The notes under the pieces: model-generated
The model's database searches: none
What the model saw: the letters and a program-made list of their open reading frames with translations, nothing else
Told to the model about the DNA's origin: nothing
In this document: in pieces, positions 5,719 through 7,967 of the stretch
Position numbering within the stretch: position 1 is the first letter of the stretch
Layout: each line of letters starts with the position of its first letter
Source of the DNA: Erythrobacter sp.
Lineage (GTDB): Bacteria > Pseudomonadota > Alphaproteobacteria > Sphingomonadales > Sphingomonadaceae
DNA: 7,967 bases
Direction: 5' to 3'
NCBI GenBank assembly: GCA_013214365.1
Contig: JABSPI010000008.1
Coordinates: 10,628-18,594, forward strand
Translations under genes and position numbers: made by a program

Positions 5719-7967
5719 ATGCGGGCCACCACTTCACTACTTGCCTTGATCGCTGCAACGTCCAGCCATGCTGTCTTGGCGCAAGATGATGTCCAATACG
5801 ACACCACGATCACCCGCACTCAATACAATATCCCGCATATTCAATCCGACACATGGGGCGGCGTGGGCTACGGCGTTGCCTATGCCTATGCGCAGGACAA
5901 TATCTGCATGATGGCCGAAGAATTCGCGACCTTGGCCGGAAACCGGTCGCTTTATTTTGGCCCTGAAAACACCTCGGTTCTGGGCTTCACCACGGTCGAT
6001 AATGTGACCTCTGACGTGTTTTATCGCAGCCAGATCGATCTGGAGGCCTTGCGCCCGGGTTGGGACGGACAGAGCGAGACGACGCAGGAATTGGTTGAGG
6101 GCTATATTGCCGGCTATAATCGCTATCTGCGCGACACCGGCACAGACGGCCTGCCCGAGGCGTGCCGAGGTGCCCCGTGGGTGCAGCCGATTGCGCGCGA
6201 CGATATGTTGCGGCTCAACGAGAAACAAATGCTGCTGGCAAGCTCGCTGGCGCTGGCTCCGGGGATCGCGGCGGCGGCTCCTCCCGGATCGCAGCCTCAA
6301 GAGGTCGCGCTCACCCTGCCCCACCCCGACCAGACCTTCGGGTCCAATGGCTGGGCGTTTGGCGGCGATGCCACCGCGGATGGCAAAGGGATGGTGATCG
6401 GCAATCCGCACTTTCCATGGGCGGGGCCCGCGCGGTTCTGGCAATTGCATGTCACCGGCCCTGAAGGTTACGATGTGATGGGCGTCGGAATTGCCGGCAC
6501 GCCGATCCCGACTTTGGGTTTCAACAAAGACATCGCCTGGACCCATACGGTCACCGCGGCGCGCCATTTCACCATCTACGCCCTGTCTTTGTCGAGCGAT
6601 GATCCCACAGTCTATATGGTCGATGGCGAACCGGTAAAAATGCAGGAGCGCACGGTGAGCGTGCCGATGCCCGATGGCGCTGAACCGGTGACACGCACGC
6701 TCTATTCGACCCAGTTCGGTTCGGTCGTCACCATGCCGGGCACGCCCTTGGCGTGGTCGAAGCAAATGGCCTTCACCTTGCGCGATGCCAATGTCGGCAA
6801 TCAACGCGCGATCGACACATGGCTCGATATTGGCCGGGCGTCGAATGTGCAGGAGGTTGAGGACGCTATTGGCGCATCGCTTGGCATTCCGTGGGTCAAC
6901 ACGATTGCAGCGGACCGTGACGGCAATGCGCTGCATGCCGATATCACCGCTGTGCCCAATGTTTCGGCCGAGTTTGCCTCCACTTGCGGCACGCCGTTTT
7001 CGCCCATGGTGGCGGATTTGGTTATCTTGCTCGACGGGACGCGGGCGCAGTGCAATTGGCGCGCGGCTGATGGGGCATCGCGCGATGGTCTGTTGCCCGC
7101 CGATCAGCAAGCCTCGCGCATTCGCCGCGATTATGTGACCAATTCCAATGACAGCTATTGGATCAGCAATCCGGACAACCCCTATCAAGAATTGTCGCCG
7201 ATCCTGGGCGATTTCGAGGAAGAATTGTCGCTGCGCACGCGCTCCAACTTCCTTGAGACCGAGGCCGCTATCGCAGCGGGCGGATTTGACCGCAATGCGG
7301 CCAAAGCGCTGGTATTCGGTAATAAGAGCCTTGCCGCGGACATGGTGGTCGAACCGCTTCTGGCGCTGTGCGAGGGGGCGCAAGGGCTTGAGAGCGCCTG
7401 CGCTGCTCTGGCCGGTTGGGACCGCAAGTTCGAGATTGAAAGCAAGGGCGCCTATCTGTTTGCGCAAACTTGGGAAAAACTGCGCACCGAAAATGGCCTT
7501 TGGGCGGTCCCCTTCGATGCAGCGGACCCGGTCAACACCCCGCACACATTGTTGGTCGACGGCGCCAAGGGCGAGAAATTGCTCAACGCATTGTCCGAGG
7601 CAGCGGGCGAGTTGAACGAGGCGGGCATTGCGCTCGATGCGCGCTGGGGCGATGTGCTGGCATACCGCGTGGGTGAACGTGCGATCCCATTGCATGGCGG
7701 GCCCGGCGTTGCCGGCGTGCTCAACATGCAACGCGGCACCCCGGTGGAAGGCGGCCTGCATCCGCTGCACGGGTCAAGCTATATCCAGATCGTCGGCTTT
7801 GACGGCGATGGTCCGGTGGCCGATGCGATCCTGAGCTATTCGCAATCAACCGACCCCAATTCGCCACATTACGCCGACCAAACCGTGCTGTATTCGGCCA
7901 AGGATTGGTACCGCCTGCCCTTTAGCCCGGCCCAAATTGAAGCCGCGCGCGAAGGGGAGCCGCTGCG
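5719..7967 (+). CDS. Penicillin/acyl-homoserine-lactone acylase family protein, PvdQ-like (3' end off window)
   Basis: The frame is open from ATG 5719 to the right edge, 749 full codons. It is a self-cleaving Ntn-hydrolase precursor exported to the periplasm. Residues 1-21 form a signal peptide (SSHAVLA before QDD). The alpha chain shows ITRTQYNIPHI (31-41) and YGVAYAYAQDN (51-61). An Ala/Pro-rich linker (about 175-207) ends at Gly208-Ser209, the autocleavage site, in FGSNGWAF. Counting Ser209 as beta-1, His231 is beta-23, Val278 is beta-70 and Asn477 (TNSNDSYW) is beta-269, exactly the catalytic set known from PvdQ. Cys423/Cys445 and Cys551/Cys561 could form disulphides. The family removes acyl chains from amides such as homoserine lactones, pyoverdine precursors or lipopeptides. 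The substrate here is unknown, and no luxI, luxR or siderophore gene is in view. The C-terminal motifs YSQSTDPNSPHYADQ (707-721) and RLPFSPAQI (732-740) suggest that only a short tail is missing. Confidence 0.93.
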   Translation, partial: MRATTSLLALIAATSSHAVLAQDDVQYDTTITRTQYNIPHIQSDTWGGVGYGVAYAYAQDNICMMAEEFATLAGNRSLYFGPENTSVLGFTTVDNVTSDVFYRSQIDLEALRPGWDGQSETTQELVEGYIAGYNRYLRDTGTDGLPEACRGAPWVQPIARDDMLRLNEKQMLLASSLALAPGIAAAAPPGSQPQEVALTLPHPDQTFGSNGWAFGGDATADGKGMVIGNPHFPWAGPARFWQLHVTGPEGYDVMGVGIAGTPIPTLGFNKDIAWTHTVTAARHFTIYALSLSSDDPTVYMVDGEPVKMQERTVSVPMPDGAEPVTRTLYSTQFGSVVTMPGTPLAWSKQMAFTLRDANVGNQRAIDTWLDIGRASNVQEVEDAIGASLGIPWVNTIAADRDGNALHADITAVPNVSAEFASTCGTPFSPMVADLVILLDGTRAQCNWRAADGASRDGLLPADQQASRIRRDYVTNSNDSYWISNPDNPYQELSPILGDFEEELSLRTRSNFLETEAAIAAGGFDRNAAKALVFGNKSLAADMVVEPLLALCEGAQGLESACAALAGWDRKFEIESKGAYLFAQTWEKLRTENGLWAVPFDAADPVNTPHTLLVDGAKGEKLLNALSEAAGELNEAGIALDARWGDVLAYRVGERAIPLHGGPGVAGVLNMQRGTPVEGGLHPLHGSSYIQIVGFDGDGPVADAILSYSQSTDPNSPHYADQTVLYSAKDWYRLPFSPAQIEAAREGEPL

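Noticed and set aside
5737..7770. A 677-codon open frame on the minus strand opposite the acylase
   Set aside because: It lies entirely antisense to a strongly supported acylase, its translation is Arg/His/Gly-rich with no recognisable domain, and such mirror frames are common in GC-rich genes.

Overview
The window looks like chromosomal DNA from an alphaproteobacterium, most likely a sphingomonad or erythrobacter. This is inferred from the moderately high GC content, the codon use (GGC, GCG and GCC favoured) and the gene content: alternative-pathway polyamine decarboxylases, a LemA/DUF3137 pair and a periplasmic Ntn-hydrolase acylase. No RNA gene, mobile element, CRISPR array or phage signal was seen. 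Six protein genes fill nearly all of the window, and two of them run off its edges.

Left part (1-3989). The minus strand carries a fold-III PLP decarboxylase of the ornithine/lysine decarboxylase type, cut by the left edge and apparently starting at TTG 869. Next on the same strand is lemA (1680-1123). Divergent from lemA, after 63 bases, is a two-TM DUF3137 gene (1744-2709). Converging on that gene is nspC (3989-2796), carboxynorspermidine/carboxyspermidine decarboxylase. The two decarboxylases fit one pathway: ornithine to putrescine by the first, then putrescine plus aspartate semialdehyde to carboxyspermidine by a dehydrogenase not in this window, then spermidine by NspC. The lemA/DUF3137 pair, an envelope-associated pair of unknown role, sits between them.

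Right part (3990-7967). Divergent from nspC, after 128 bases that hold a perfect 6-bp inverted repeat, is an exported serine hydrolase of the beta-lactamase/family VIII esterase fold with three C-terminal membrane segments (4118-5611). After a further 107 bases comes a PvdQ-like penicillin/acyl-homoserine-lactone acylase (5719 to beyond the right edge). It has a signal peptide and all four catalytic positions at exactly the PvdQ spacing. Both products should act outside the cytoplasm on amide or ester substrates.

Nothing here is a convincing new system. The points most worth a second look are the lemA/DUF3137 pair placed between two polyamine genes, the operator-like palindrome between nspC and the serine hydrolase, the membrane-tailed serine hydrolase beside the acylase, and the TTG start of the first decarboxylase.
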